Positions 44,022-56,000 of a DNA stretch of 64,000 nucleotides are shown here, piece after piece (the stretch's first letter is position 1; each line of letters opens with the position of its first letter). The translations under genes were made by a program, and so were the position numbers. Source of the stretch: Aspergillus flavus (lineage: Eukaryota; Ascomycota; Eurotiomycetes; Eurotiales; Aspergillaceae); contig NC_092407.1 in the NCBI RefSeq assembly GCF_009017415.1, positions 4,402,001-4,466,000 of the forward strand, read 5' to 3'. Under the pieces are notes generated by a model. It worked only from the letters and a program-made list of their open reading frames with translations. It was not told where the DNA came from and did not search any database.

Positions 44022-46703
44022 TCAGCTGAAGAACCCGCATCCCTGCTGAAAGAGGTGTAAGGGTTCAAAGCCTGCAAACTGTTCAATTCCGGCTTCTGCG
44101 AAAGACAGATTATACCAGGGATCGTCTTGAGTTGCACCAGATGGTGTTGTGAAAGGCATATCAGCCGTCTCTATGTCCGATTGTTCAAAAATACAGTTAT
44201 CGGACATGGTTGCCTGTTGGTTCTGCTGCATTGCATCGACTTCCAGAGTTCTCCGGTCACTCGCCCATTGATGCAGATGCTCGCCCGAGGGGCCTATCGA
44301 AGGTACCGATGCTTCGCGGGCGCTGGACTGCTCGTTATCTATAGAGTCTTCTGATACAGGAGCTGAGAGCCGTGATTTAGGTTCTGAAGAGTAGATTTCG
44401 CGGGCCGTGATGGCGTGTGGGCTGGTTAATTCGTGCTGTGTTCTGTAGCATGATAGATGTAGCTGCAACGCAGCGTCAAGCTTTTCCCACTGCACTCCAA
44501 GTGATTAGGACACGCCCATTTTAGAGTATTTAGAAATATGTACTCACAGAAAGCTGTAGAGCCCTCCAATAAAATCGAAGTTTGTTGAGTAAGCGAAGGG
44601 TCCCCTGGACAATCGACAATCTACGGCTCTCTGGAAGTGTTCCGGGGATAGGCCTTCGTGAGGTTTTGTCTTGAAAAGAGACCTCAGTAGCCAAGAACAC
44701 AACACCTGTGATGAAAGCACCATATCCTACAAAAGGCGGTAAAAGTGTAATATCCCCTTTCCCATACATGTAAGGAGCTAAAAGAGCTTCGAATAACTCT
44801 GCATGTTGGGTGACCGTCTCGGCACTTTGCTTCACAATTTCTGGGTCTATTGTTGGCCCACGGTTTGTACCAGAAAACAAAGGAACAATCATTGAATGCA
44901 AAGTGATTTGACACTGGTGGTAAAGGGCACTGATAAAGAGCACCATGGGAGTATTTTCCATGCCACGGTCGCTCCGAGAGGTTGCTAGATCCCCGCTAGA
45001 CATTTCATACTCATAGATTGACCTCGCTAAGTGCGAGAGTCTCTGCAGAGAATCAAGATTCCGAGCAATGCTAGAGGATGCCCAATCGCGGACCAAAAGC
45101 TGAACTTCGACCCTGTAAATGGAGACAGCGTTAGTATCAAGCGTCTAAATCTAAAGGAAACTAAATTCAAGGTTGGCAGTTATCCTTACCACACTCCAAC
45201 CATCTTAACCAATGATGCGGCATACACAGAAGTGCGAGTACCTTCGTAATGAGATTCCACCAAACTTGAACACCAGTTATGGTCCATCTTTTCGTTCAAG
45301 ACAACCTGATGGCCGGAAGCTATATAAGGTATAGCAGCAGGAAGTGGTATCATGGAAGCCTCTTGCCAGGCTAATCTGACATACGGTTCTGGCTCCATGA
45401 CCATGCATGTGGATATCCAGCAAGCCCAGAAGCACCGACGCCTTGACTCTGTTTCGAGCGAGGAATCAGATCTTTCAACCCCATCAACAACCTTTTTGTT
45501 GTATCCAAGGAGATCACACGAACGGTAGGCCAGGGCTAGAAGAACATTAGCGGAAGATTTGTGATACCTGAAAATCCTCAAATTTATGTCAAGACGCAAC
45601 TAGTCAGAGAAGAGAAAGACACAAAACCTACTAAGACATAAATGGCCGGTTCTTGGTTCACCAACCCCAAACCAATACAGTTGTAAACAATGAAGCGCTT
45701 GCAAAACCGTCAGAGATGGTTCAGTGTAGATCGAGGACATAGCTTCCCTCAGAGCTGACCTTGCCCATGGAAGACCACAGGAAGAATATGCGTTCAAAAG
45801 CTTCAACTCCGACCATTCCACTTGTTCCTCATTGTTGTCTTCATTTACTCGAGTAAGAAATCTTCAATATTATCTTAGCTCACCGGTTCAGACGTAGAGG
45901 CGATAACATACAGCGTAGCTAACGCAAAGAGCGCCTTGAGTAGGACCTCAGGAATCCTTCCATCGAGATACTGTTGGAAAAGAATAGGTTTACAAAACAG
46001 TACGGATGCATTGTAGATTCGCGTAAAATATATGTCCAGTAAGGACAGCCCAAGGGCTCGTGGTGGTAAAGGTGGCCTGACTACATCAGAAGTTAAGCCT
46101 TCTATGATCAAGTTCGTGTTTCGCAGGTGGGTTGGATATGATTCAGAAGAAACATTGATTGGCTCGACATCGACACCATCAGCAGAATAGCTGGGCCGCC
46201 CTCCAGAGCGTGGAGTACCTCTGGTTGACCTAGCAGCTTCATGGTATACCTGGTTATCGGTCTGAGTGAGGCTGTTTTTGTTAAGCGGCGTATGGTTAGT
46301 GGGGGACGCCAAACCATTAGACTGAGGGCTTAGATTGGCAGTAGACTCTTGAGCGCCAAGAGCGGATCTGTCAAGGGCGCTGACAATAACCCGGCGTTGG
46401 GCGAGTTGTTTGGCACTCTGGTCAGCTACTCGACGCACGCCCCGGGAGCTGCGGCGCAACTTCCGACCGCGGCGAACTGGGGGGCTGGGATAGGTACAAT
46501 CGGCTTGTAGGCGCTGGCACCGGGCGCATGCAGGACACTCCCGACTACATTTGACCTGTCCCCGTGATTCAAGAGTTAAGCATCATATGATGACGATTCA
46601 AAAAAAGAAAAGGGGAATAGCTCACTTTCTGATCTCGACATCGCTGGCATGCAGTTATAGAGTGCTGCAAAGTGTGAGTCGCAGCAGATGAGCGTGCTTG
46701 CAT
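44022..46703 (-). CDS. Zn2Cys6 transcription factor with fungal MHR domain (cluster regulator candidate)
   Basis: There are six exons: 46703-46626, 46555-45912, 45861-45628, 45567-45190, 45112-44548 and 44489-44022; 788 aa. The binuclear cluster is split by intron 1: CQRCRDQK | VKCSRECPACARC, then QRLQADC, giving the CX2CX6CX6CX2CX6C spacing with one additional Cys inside the loop. A basic patch (RRGRKLRRSSRGVRR) follows. The middle region has the fungal_trans pattern: LLDIYFTRIYNASVLFCKPI, LALAYRSCDLLGYN and ESRRRCFWACWISTCM. Factors of this class bind CGG half-sites in pathway promoters. CGG-N-CCG sites are present in nearby promoters. The intron 3 donor (GTTTTG) is weak; the rest of the model is well supported. 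Confidence 0.87.
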
Positions 46704-48236
46704 TTCGCGATAGTCCCTATACTTGCTTGCACACAGGATGAGGAATGCTCTGGATGTCGGACCTCAGGCGAACGAGTGAGTCGGGCCGAGTTGACCTGTT
46801 TCTGTTTCTCACCGCTTTCCCCCGCTTGCTCTGTGCTCCGTATGTATGTACAAATTCTGCCTGAGTCCAGAGCCTTTTGTTGGGTACTAGATCGAGCTTC
46901 TCTATATTCGAGTTCATAGATCCATAAATTCACCGTTGAGCAGCGGGACTCATGGGCAAAACAGACTAAATGATAAATACCTTTCAACCCTTCTCAGTAA
47001 TTGACTAGAAGGTTAGAGAACTTGACAGCACTGCTTCAATTAGCTTAATTCATCGGTTATCTTGAACCGTACTTCAATAGTGTTTTTACCATAACTGACT
47101 TTACGAATCTATGAAGGGTGTTAACAATCATCATCGTTTAATCTATATCAGGGACTGAGTAACCTAGTTTACTTAGCTACCAGTACATGATATAAGATAA
47201 GCTCTCTCAGACGTACGCGGAACCTAACACAATGTCGGCACAGATCTTAGGGCACTTGATTAATTTACCTTACTTATCAGCCGAGAATAGGTACATGGAC
47301 TAGATTGGCCCCATCGTCAAAGTTATACCAAAGTACTGGGTACTAGAAGCCCTGTGCTGATGCGTTTTGGGGCATATATATAGAACCTGTGCATGGGAAT
47401 GGGCCGATTGGCAGAATATATACGGAGTATATTCGTAGATTCCTCGACAAATAATATAATTTTATGTATTGGCACTACGATTCCAAGACATGAAGAAGCT
47501 TGCTATTGCTGAATTCCCTGCCTAGTACTACATGGTATCAAGGGTAGCCGTGAATAACCATGATCTCCGCGTCACCATAGTTTGGGAAGAGAGCTCGTGA
47601 CACAGGGCGAATTAGTAATAAAATTGATTGGTATCCGATCCCGGCGGTAGCCTGGTCTATGCGCGCGGAGTTATACCCGGGTTACCGAGCATTACAGCCT
47701 GAGAGTGGTGATTATGCCGATGTTGTCGCATTCAATCTGTATTGTGATACCACACGTTACCATACTTATCTGTCCATCCCCGCGCCCTGCAGGTGATTTA
47801 AGGCGCGTTAAGCATCTGTCGGAACCATTCAGATGCTTGGATCTCTTTCTCAATTAGATAACAGAAACCCAATAACGGGCAATAATGGAGAAATGATATA
47901 CCTAAAATAAGGGGTTGACAACTCAAAAGGATTTTGGCGTAATCGCTATCCCTCAATGGCGTCAGTACACCAATGTGAGCGGAAACCGGTCCGCTCGGCG
48001 GCGTTCCAAGCGGAGACAAAAAAAAAGGCGCTTATCGGTGTGTGTGACCTTTATCTTTCTTTCTCTGATTCATACCTACTTGTACTCCCGCTTTCCCCTA
48101 CAATTGTTGTCTTTTCAGTAGGAGATTCAAATAATTATTCCTTTCCGACTTCTACAAAAGTATTCTGTACGCCAGTCAATCTATTAGGTGTAGCCTTTAC
48201 CATACTGAATCCACTCAATCGCAAGCAATAGAGAAA
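46704..48236. other. Divergent intergenic region (regulator / aminotransferase)
   Basis: This is about 1.5 kb of AT-rich promoter DNA with no gene. A CGGTCCG site at 47987-47993 lies about 245 bp before the aminotransferase ATG, followed by a short A-run and a pyrimidine-rich leader. Confidence 0.5.
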
Positions 48237-50247
48237 ATGAGCCCCCCGGCCGCTTTGGATAATGCGAATGGCTCTCCCGCGGCCCCTCTGACCGTGGAGG
48301 GTATTCCTGCCCTGAGGGCCAACAGCGCCCCAATTCCCAAGGGTGTTGCACCTGCGACGAGTAGTGATATGTTCAAAAGCCCGGTAAGCTCCTCTGTGGT
48401 AGATTAGTCCGGCTTTATGATTATGTGCTAATTGGAATACCATATTGCAATAGGCATGTTATACGAAGCCCAAAGCTAAACGCTGGGATCGTAAGTCTCT
48501 CGACAACGACCCTCTGCTTCTGAGCCGATGCTTTTCTCGATCACAAAATAGGGACTAACCAACTCTAGACATTCTCTCCACCGAAGCTAAATCTCGGAAG
48601 GTTTGTGTCATGCTATTGCTCAAGCGGGTTGGACTGACAAGCTAACTGGCTTTATGTGCTAGGTATCCACATTGAAGGGTGCCGCGAAATATTTGAAGAA
48701 CCCAGGTAATTCCATTGCTTTTGCAAGCCATAGACGCTTCTAAAGTTTGTTCTCCAGGCCTCATATCTCTGGGTGGTGGACTGCCCTCTCCTGAATACTT
48801 TCCTTTCGAGGAGCTTGATATCAAGGTCCCCACTCCACCAGGATTTACGCCCGAAGCTACTCGCGAGTCTGGAACCGTTGTACACGCCGGCAAGAGTGAT
48901 ATTCGGGAAGGAAAGAGTCTATATGGTTAGTCGGCTTTCAGCCATTGTTCGCATCCGAGCTTTGAATTAACATTATGAAGATCTTGAGGTTGCTCTTAAT
49001 TACGGTCAAGCCACGGGTGCTCCCCAACTGCTGAGATACGTCACAGAGCACACAGAGGTACGCTGGGCGATCTGAAGGACCGGAACGACGCTAATAAACA
49101 CAGCTCATCCACAACCCCCCATACTCGGACTGGCAATGTTGTCTGAACTGTGGTAGCACCTTCGGATGGGATGTGGCACTCAGACTCTTTTGCGAACGGG
49201 GCGATTATATCATGATGGAAGAATATACCTTCTCTAGCGCACAGGAAACGGCCCTCCCCCAGGGCTTGAAGGTGGCACCTGTTAAGATGGACGAAGAGGG
49301 CCTTTTGCCCGAGTCCCTTGACGAGGTCCTGAGTAACTGGGATGAAAGCGCTCGGGGTGCTCGCAAGCCCTTCGTTCTCTACACTATCCCTACAGGACAG
49401 AACCCTACGGGCGCTACCCAACAGGCGGAGAGACGCAAGGCAGTCTACAAGGTTGCCCAGAAGCACGACGTTTATATTGTGGAGGACGAACCCTATTACT
49501 TCTTGCAGATGCAGCCATACGCTGGAGCTGATGGCGAGCCCGTTCCACCGCCCGCCAACCACGAAGAATTTATCAAGTCTCTTATCCCTTCCTACCTGAG
49601 CCTTGACACTGATGGTCGTGTGCTTCGGCTGGAATCTTTCTCTAAGGTTCTTGCTCCTGGCTCCCGGGTTGGCTGGGCTGTCGGATCCGAGCAAATCATC
49701 GAACGCTTCACCAGAACCTGCGAGACTAGTTCTCAGAACCCAAGCGGCATCTCGCAGCTTGTGCTTTATAAGCTCTTGGAGGAGCAATGGGGCCACGCTG
49801 GATACCTAGACTGGCTGATCAACCTTCGTATGTCTTACACGGCTCGCAGAGACTCCATGATGCATGCGTGTGAGAAGTATCTCCCCCGAGAACTTGCCCA
49901 TTGGAACCCCCCTGCAGCAGGGATGTTTGTAAGTTCAGAGCTTTCCTGAATCCTTTATCCCTCATGACCAAGGCACTGACAAGAAACAGCATTGGATCGA
50001 AATCGACTGGCGGAAGCACCCGGGACTTTCGTCTGGCAAGACACGCGAAGAAATCGAGGAGGAAGTTTTCCAGGCCGCAGTTAACAACGGCGTGCTGATC
50101 TCTCGTGGCAGCTGGTTCAAGGCTCAAGGCGCGAGCGAGGAGAAGTTGTTCTTCCGTGCTACATTTGCTGCCGCTAGCTCCGATGCTATTGCTGAAGCAA
50201 TTTCCCGTTTCGGTACAACTCTGAGACAAGAGTTTGGTCTGAACTGA
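48237..50247 (+). CDS. Aromatic amino acid aminotransferase (class I/II, Aro8-like)
   Basis: There are eight exons: 48237-48383, 48454-48490, 48569-48600, 48663-48705, 48758-48925, 48981-49057, 49104-49928 and 49990-50247; 528 aa. Conserved blocks are GLISLGGGLPSPEYFPFEEL, LNYGQATGAPQLLRYVTEH, TIPTGQNPTGAT (with the substrate/PLP Asn), the Asp-containing YIVEDEPYYFLQM and the PLP lysine in RLESFSKVLAPGSRVGW. The C-terminal Arg of LFFRATFAAA binds the carboxylate. These cytosolic PLP enzymes exchange amino groups between Phe/Tyr/Trp and 2-oxoglutarate, giving aryl-keto acids. Such keto acids are natural substrates for a ThDP decarboxylase like the one 12 kb upstream, but this enzyme could equally be a housekeeping copy. 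The gene is intact. Confidence 0.93.
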
Positions 50248-51796
50248 GCTGGCAATTTAGAACACGCAAATTGGTTTAATGAGAGATGCATAGATAAATT
50301 GTAGATATTTGACCTGTAAACCAGATGCACTTAATAAGAGCTGTCTAAAAACTTAAATGCCATCGTAGCTGTAAGCATCAGTTCACAAGTTTGTGGACAT
50401 ATTTTCGTTGAGAGCCATACAGTAGAAAGCACTGCCTTCGCACGGCAAAATAATGTTCCGCGTGGACCAGTGGTAACGTGACATGTCTGGAACTTCGATG
50501 GAACGTTTCTTGTGCTTCTCCGTAGAACCCCAACAATGACCAATCTTTTCTGATGATCAAGGACCTTGTTCGGCCATAATGTTCTATTTTCTTCTTTTAG
50601 ACCTTATGGTGTGATTTTTAATAGATTGTGATCCTCATTCTTTGATTCCTTACACCTCCTTCCTTTCAAACACGTTGATTAATTAGAAGATCGTGAAATA
50701 CTATAGTAATTAGATTTGGATATACCCATGATCAATTGTGTGGTAAGTCAGCTGAAAGCCTTGAAGATTATCGTGGAATCCTTTTCTACAACATTTCCCA
50801 CATTGTATACCCCGTAGGTGGTGTGCATGTAACTACTGTTTTCCCTCTTGATCCTTGTGGCATGAGAATGAGTTTCAATGCAAGATAGATACTCGATTCA
50901 CAATGTGAATAGCGGGGAACTCTTTTCTCTTATCTATTTCACAACCATAATTTTACGCCCGCTTGTACCAGCTTTATCTTCATTCCCTGTATTCCCTGTG
51001 TCAATATAGATACTGCGACTATTTCCATGGTCCCATGCTAACACTAGGGATATCAGTTGTTGAATATTGCCTGTTACTACAATAAAGCGGTGTCAATTCT
51101 TTCATGGCTGGTCACGTACAGAAGCTCTTTCATCTTGGTGAACTATCGGCCGAATAAGTCCTTCCAGCGTAACAGCGATTGGACGGACTCGCCTACCATT
51201 ATTCCTGATTTGGATATCACTGCACTGTATACCAACCGTGACCGAGAGTGAATTGCAGTGACAACCCGCCACCTCTCAGTCTGGTGATCGGCCAATTGAT
51301 TGGTTTCACGCTAACGTTAGTGCCCGCTCTTAGCGCGGCTGGGATTATCTTCGCTGCCAGTGCCAATCTTGCAATAAAAGCATCGACACCTTGATTCCAT
51401 CGCTATCAACTTCAGGGCTTTCAGCCCGTATAAGAGGAACATCGCCAGAGCTAATATCTCGTGGAAGGTGCTGGTGTATTGTGAAGTGTCGGTTGTATTG
51501 TTAGATCAAGTAGACCTGTTCCATGACCCCCTTCTTAGGGATCGTCCGTCGTTGATGTATTAGAGCAGATGCTGCGTGGCATTGAGTTCTGGATCATCTC
51601 ATAGCAATCTTTCTACACCTTAGAAAGAAGTTGTGTCTCGATAGAAGCGCAGGTCAGTATGCCGACTTTCGTTCCTTTCCCCCTCCTCGTTTCTGCTCTG
51701 TTGTTGTTTTCCCTCCCTGCTGTTTCCCCTCCTTCCTATTTCTTCCACCCGCCATACATGATAAGCCTGGAAGATCAGGCGCGTATTCCTTCATCC
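50248..51796. other. Intergenic: long 5' region of the kinase gene
   Basis: This is about 1.5 kb between two plus-strand genes. Small minus-strand frames near 50331-50560 are unrecognised. The last 150 bp are strongly pyrimidine-rich, like a fungal 5' leader; a frame starting at 51659 there reads like low-complexity hydrophobic sequence, so I treat it as untranslated. Confidence 0.45.
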
Positions 51797-54700
51797 ATGT
51801 CCTTGTTTACCATCCCACTATATCGTCGTTTCACGGAAGCTTTCAAGGATGGGTGGCTCAAAGGTCGCAGAGAACCGAAGATGCGCCTGCCGGTTTGGCC
51901 TTCTTCTGACCATCTGGCCCGTCGTATGCTGACTTTTACCTCAATGCAGAGCTAAGGCTTATCCGGAAGGTTTAGCGCGTTTTGGCTTTGGGGTCTCATC
52001 TGAGCTTGAACAGAGAGTGCTGCATAACGAGAAGTTTGGACAGCCGTTAGAAAAGACATTCTTTGCACCTGGTAGCAGTTTCGCTTCAAAAGAAGTCTGT
52101 CCCTGTGAACGGACCCGTTGCATTTGCTCAAAAGCGCCTCGTGACCCTTTCCACACTAGTTCTTCGAGGCACCTCCACTCGCCTATTGTAAAACCATTCA
52201 AGAGCGCATCGAGGAAGGCCAGTAAGTCGATAGGCTCTCTTAGCCTAACTTCGGCTATCAAAAGTCTTTTTGGTCACGGGAGAAGAAAACCCGAGTTAAA
52301 AGATCAAGGCGACTTCTGGGAAAGGTATTACCAATCCTACAGAGAAGGGCCACCCTATCATACGCGACAAGTCTCAAACCCACTTTCTCCAGCGCGCCTC
52401 AGGAAACGAAAACCACGCTCAACAAGTGACCCTTTACATAGAAGATCAGGCAGTGTTGGGCAGAAGTGTTACTCCCGGCCCGGAGAAAGTGAATTTCCCA
52501 TCTCGCAGTCGTCGCAGTATTCCTCGCCTTACCACCAAACCTCCTACCCCGCCGACTATTTCTCACTCTCTCCACACGACGAGCCTATTGACGAAACAGC
52601 TCCAATCCAGAAGCTGAATTCTCGGGGCCTGGCCGAAGAGCAAGCAGTCAAAAGCCAGGACTCGTTACTTCCTCCAACACCGGAGCCCTTGAGATATTGC
52701 GATCTGCGTGAAAACAAGACAGTCTTTCCCAAGCCCTCGATCTCTACCATGGATCCTCCTCGTGGCTCTAAGTTCCTGGACCCGACGTCTGCCATGGCCG
52801 CTATTACGAAGCACAAAGCAGAGGCCATCAAGCTTGCGCGTGAGCAGGGCGTCGCGGTCCAGGAGATGTGTCGTAGAGCGAAAACTGATACTCCCCCGTA
52901 TGAATTCGAGGAGTTGATTGGCAAAGGTGCTTATGGTCGCGTTTACAAAGGCCACCAACTGCCCTCGCGCAAAGTGGTTGCGATCAAAGTCATGGATATT
53001 GATTCGTTGGACTACAAGAGTGTTCGGGACTTCCGCGACGAATCTATAAAAGACTTCATTCATGAGACGAAGGTCATGAAACAGGTTAAAGATTCAGGAG
53101 CAAAGAATATCAACGAAATAATTGAAGCTATCTCTATTCACTCGCAGCTGTGGTTGGTGTGTGAGTACTGCCCCGGTGGAAGCGTCAGGACATTGGTAAG
53201 TCTGCACTTTCTTACCCCCCTTATAGCCCACCGTGCTTTTTCTTTGATCATCTGGTGTCCGGACGACCGAAGCTTGCTTATTACTTCAATTGCTGATTAT
53301 ATAAGATGAGAGCTACGGGTGATCAACTGGATGAAAAGTTTCTCATCCCTGTAGCCCGTGAGCTTGCTGCTGGCTTACGTGCTATCCACGACGCTGGCAT
53401 CATTCACCGAGATATCAAAGGTAAGATCGATTTTGGACAGTATCAAACCTACGGACGCTAATATTCTCACAAAGCGGCCAATATCCTGATTCACGAGGAG
53501 GGTCGATTGCAAATTTGCGACTTCGGTGTGGCTGGAGTGCTACAATCACAGTTGGACAAGCGGTCGACCTGGATTGGAACACCCCACTGGATGCCACCAG
53601 AGATGTTTTCTACGCGCGGCGAAGCACACAAATATGGTAGCGAGGTTAGATTTCCTAGTCTCTGACATAGCATGACATACTAACCGGGATAGATCGATGT
53701 ATGGGCCTATGGCTGCACGCTGTTCGAAATCGCAACGGGAAACCCCCCGAACTCAAATTTGCGAGAGCGAATGCAGATAGGAAGACAACTTAACCGCGTC
53801 GCTCCCAAATTGGAAAATGCCAAATACAGTGAAGGGCTTAAAGACATTGTCTCTTATGTGTTAGAATCAAACCCTTCTAATCGACCAACCATGGCAGACG
53901 TACAATTGCATGCATATATTGCGGATACTGAGGAGGCCTATCCCACATCGTCTCTGAGTGAGCTAGTGCGAATCTATTATCAGTGGTCGCAGCGGGGAGG
54001 ACAGCGGATCTCCTTATTCCACCCTGGAGGCGCAGCGGCCGCGGAGATGCCAGGCACAACTATGGACTCAGATAGCGACTGGAATTTCAGTACCACTGAT
54101 GGGTTTGAACGAAGATTCTCTGTCATTGACCTTGACCAGATAGCTGCATCTTTGGCAGAGATGGAGGACGAAATTAGCACTACTAATATGCAGCCTCCAC
54201 GAGAATCATTCGACGATCCGGCTGAGCGGGCAATGACCAAGGAAGACCAAGCTAACTTCGATGAGCGTGTCCGACGAGGCGCCGAAGCTATGGAGGGACT
54301 TTTCAATGAAGAGAAACCAAGCTATACGTACGAGACAAAGAATGATTTTGTCCCCATTGAGGAAAAGCAGCCGGTTTCCGACTTACCTCTCCGCACCGAA
54401 ACCGATCGCTCTTCCGTCACTTCGACCTTTATCGATATTGACATTGGCTCATTTGATTCCTCGCACTATGCAGCTGGAGCTTCGTCGGCGCAGCCTTTTC
54501 AACTTGCTGATGCAGATACTATCAAGGCGAACAGATCTAGTGGTCGTCAATCCCGCAATCCTAGTGATAGTCGTTCCCGCTCATCAAGCAGTGATGTCAG
54601 TAACCGTGAAATTCAAGATTTGACTTACCAGCCCCAGAGTGGCCCGCGACCCCCAACAATGGATTGGAAATTCCCAGTTTTCATGCAAGCCCCGGAGCAG

Positions 54701-55639
54701 GAACCCCAAACGGAATCCCAAACGGAATCCCAAACGGAATCCCAAACGGAATCCCAAACGGAATCCCAAACGGAACCCCAAACGGAACCCCAAATGGAAA
54801 CCTCGCAGGAACCGGCATCTGTGGAGCCTGAATCCACAGCAAGGCGTGCAACGATGGATTGGACCTTTCCTGTCATGACGGCGGCTACAGGCGAGGACCA
54901 GGATGGTAACGTGGATGATATGGATAACAGTCGTTATGATACTCTAAGGGCACCGGTTCTAGACCTTGAGCCTGCGGCGCCGATGCGACCCACTAGTATT
55001 GGGGAGCCTGGTGATTCTCGGCCATCCACATCGGCATCCACTCATTCTCGTGCTAGTGTGTCGATAAGCTCGGATACTGACTATGACCCGTTCCGATTTG
55101 ATCGGCCTTCCACTCCACCGGGCGGCATTCCACCGCAACGGCAAATCTTGGAAAATGACTATCCAGAACTTCTAACATCTACTGATGACCAGGATGATGA
55201 TCAGTCATCTGTGTTAGACGGACCTGGACCAGATGAGGAGGAGAGCCACCCCGTTTGGCAAGATAACTCTGGCGTATCAGATCCGACTCTGCAGTCCGAG
55301 CCATTCCCGACTGCCATCCCAACAAAGGACTTAGAGCCCAACCCTCCGTTTGCCGGAAGGGATGACTCTCCATCATCCGAGCCATTACCCACAGTTCGAC
55401 GCGCTCCACTTCCAAGTGCACTCGATGGAATGGAACCTATTCTATTCCCTGATCTTGTGCCTCCTCGACTTGAAGTGATGCATGAAGGGGCAGATGAGGG
55501 TGATGTGACGGCCGAGATGGATCGACTATTAGGTGATTTGTTGAGTGCGCTCTCAGCCACGGGTGAGGCACTTTCGCGCACTAGGTTCGGACCAGAAGTC
55601 GCCAATGGAAAGAGCTCGACGCCTGAGATTCCTGAGTAG
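51797..55639 (+). CDS. Ste20/GCK-family serine/threonine protein kinase
   Basis: There are five exons: 51797-51892, 51957-53195, 53306-53420, 53475-53644 and 53693-55639; 1188 aa. A long basic N-terminal region precedes the kinase domain (about residues 350-620). The domain has IGKGAYGRVYKG, the VAIK lysine, HRDIKAANIL in the catalytic loop, DFGVAG and the GCK-type activation segment GTPHWMPPEMF. The long C-terminal tail is acidic and Ser/Thr-rich, with a perfect 12-bp minisatellite giving QTES repeats. Ste20-family kinases act in polarity, septation and MAPK or Hippo-type pathways; the exact orthologue is not clear. The start is uncertain: 51758 or 51659 are in-frame alternatives. The first intron (GTTTGG...GCTAAG) is inferred from frame. 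Confidence 0.85.
54701..54796 (+). repeat. 12-bp coding minisatellite (8 units)
   Basis: Eight consecutive 12-bp units of the form GAAYCCCAAACG lie in the kinase tail: one CCC unit, five identical TCC units, then two CCC units, the last ending ATG. They encode repeats of E-(S/P)-Q-(T/M). Near-identity of the units suggests recent slippage and probable length variation between strains. Confidence 0.9.
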
Positions 55640-56000
55640 TTCTTGGCCTTGGGTTGGTCGTTATTTTTGCTAATGGATGAATGCTCTCCTGGCGGACATG
55701 GAGGTCTACGACTCACGACTTGTTCATTTGCACAATCGATCTTTCTTAATGTCGCGATTGCCTACAATGGTGGCTAGCATTCAATTCATTTGGGAGCCCT
55801 GTAAATTATTTACATCTCGGTGGCTATCTTATTTGGGTTCCTCGGCGGTAGTCTGATCACAGCAGGCTGTTGTACCCGAAGATAAAAGGACAAACATCAA
55901 AAATACGTCAGAAGTAGGGAGGAAATAATAATAAATGAAAGAAAATAATGGACTCAGTCGGATTATCGCTTTATTTTTGAGACACTTGTCATCATCTAGT
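55640..56000. other. Convergent intergenic region
   Basis: This is 3' flank of the kinase gene and of the minus-strand phosphodiesterase gene. No feature is seen. Confidence 0.5.

Noticed and set aside
51659..51796. Extension of the kinase N-terminus to an in-frame ATG at 51659 with a signal-peptide-like start
   Set aside because: The sequence is a CT-rich leader typical of a 5' UTR; a secretory signal makes no sense on a Ste20-type kinase.
54584..54878. Repeat proteins read in other frames over the 12-bp minisatellite
   Set aside because: Tandem repeats of length divisible by three open all frames; only the kinase frame has coding context.
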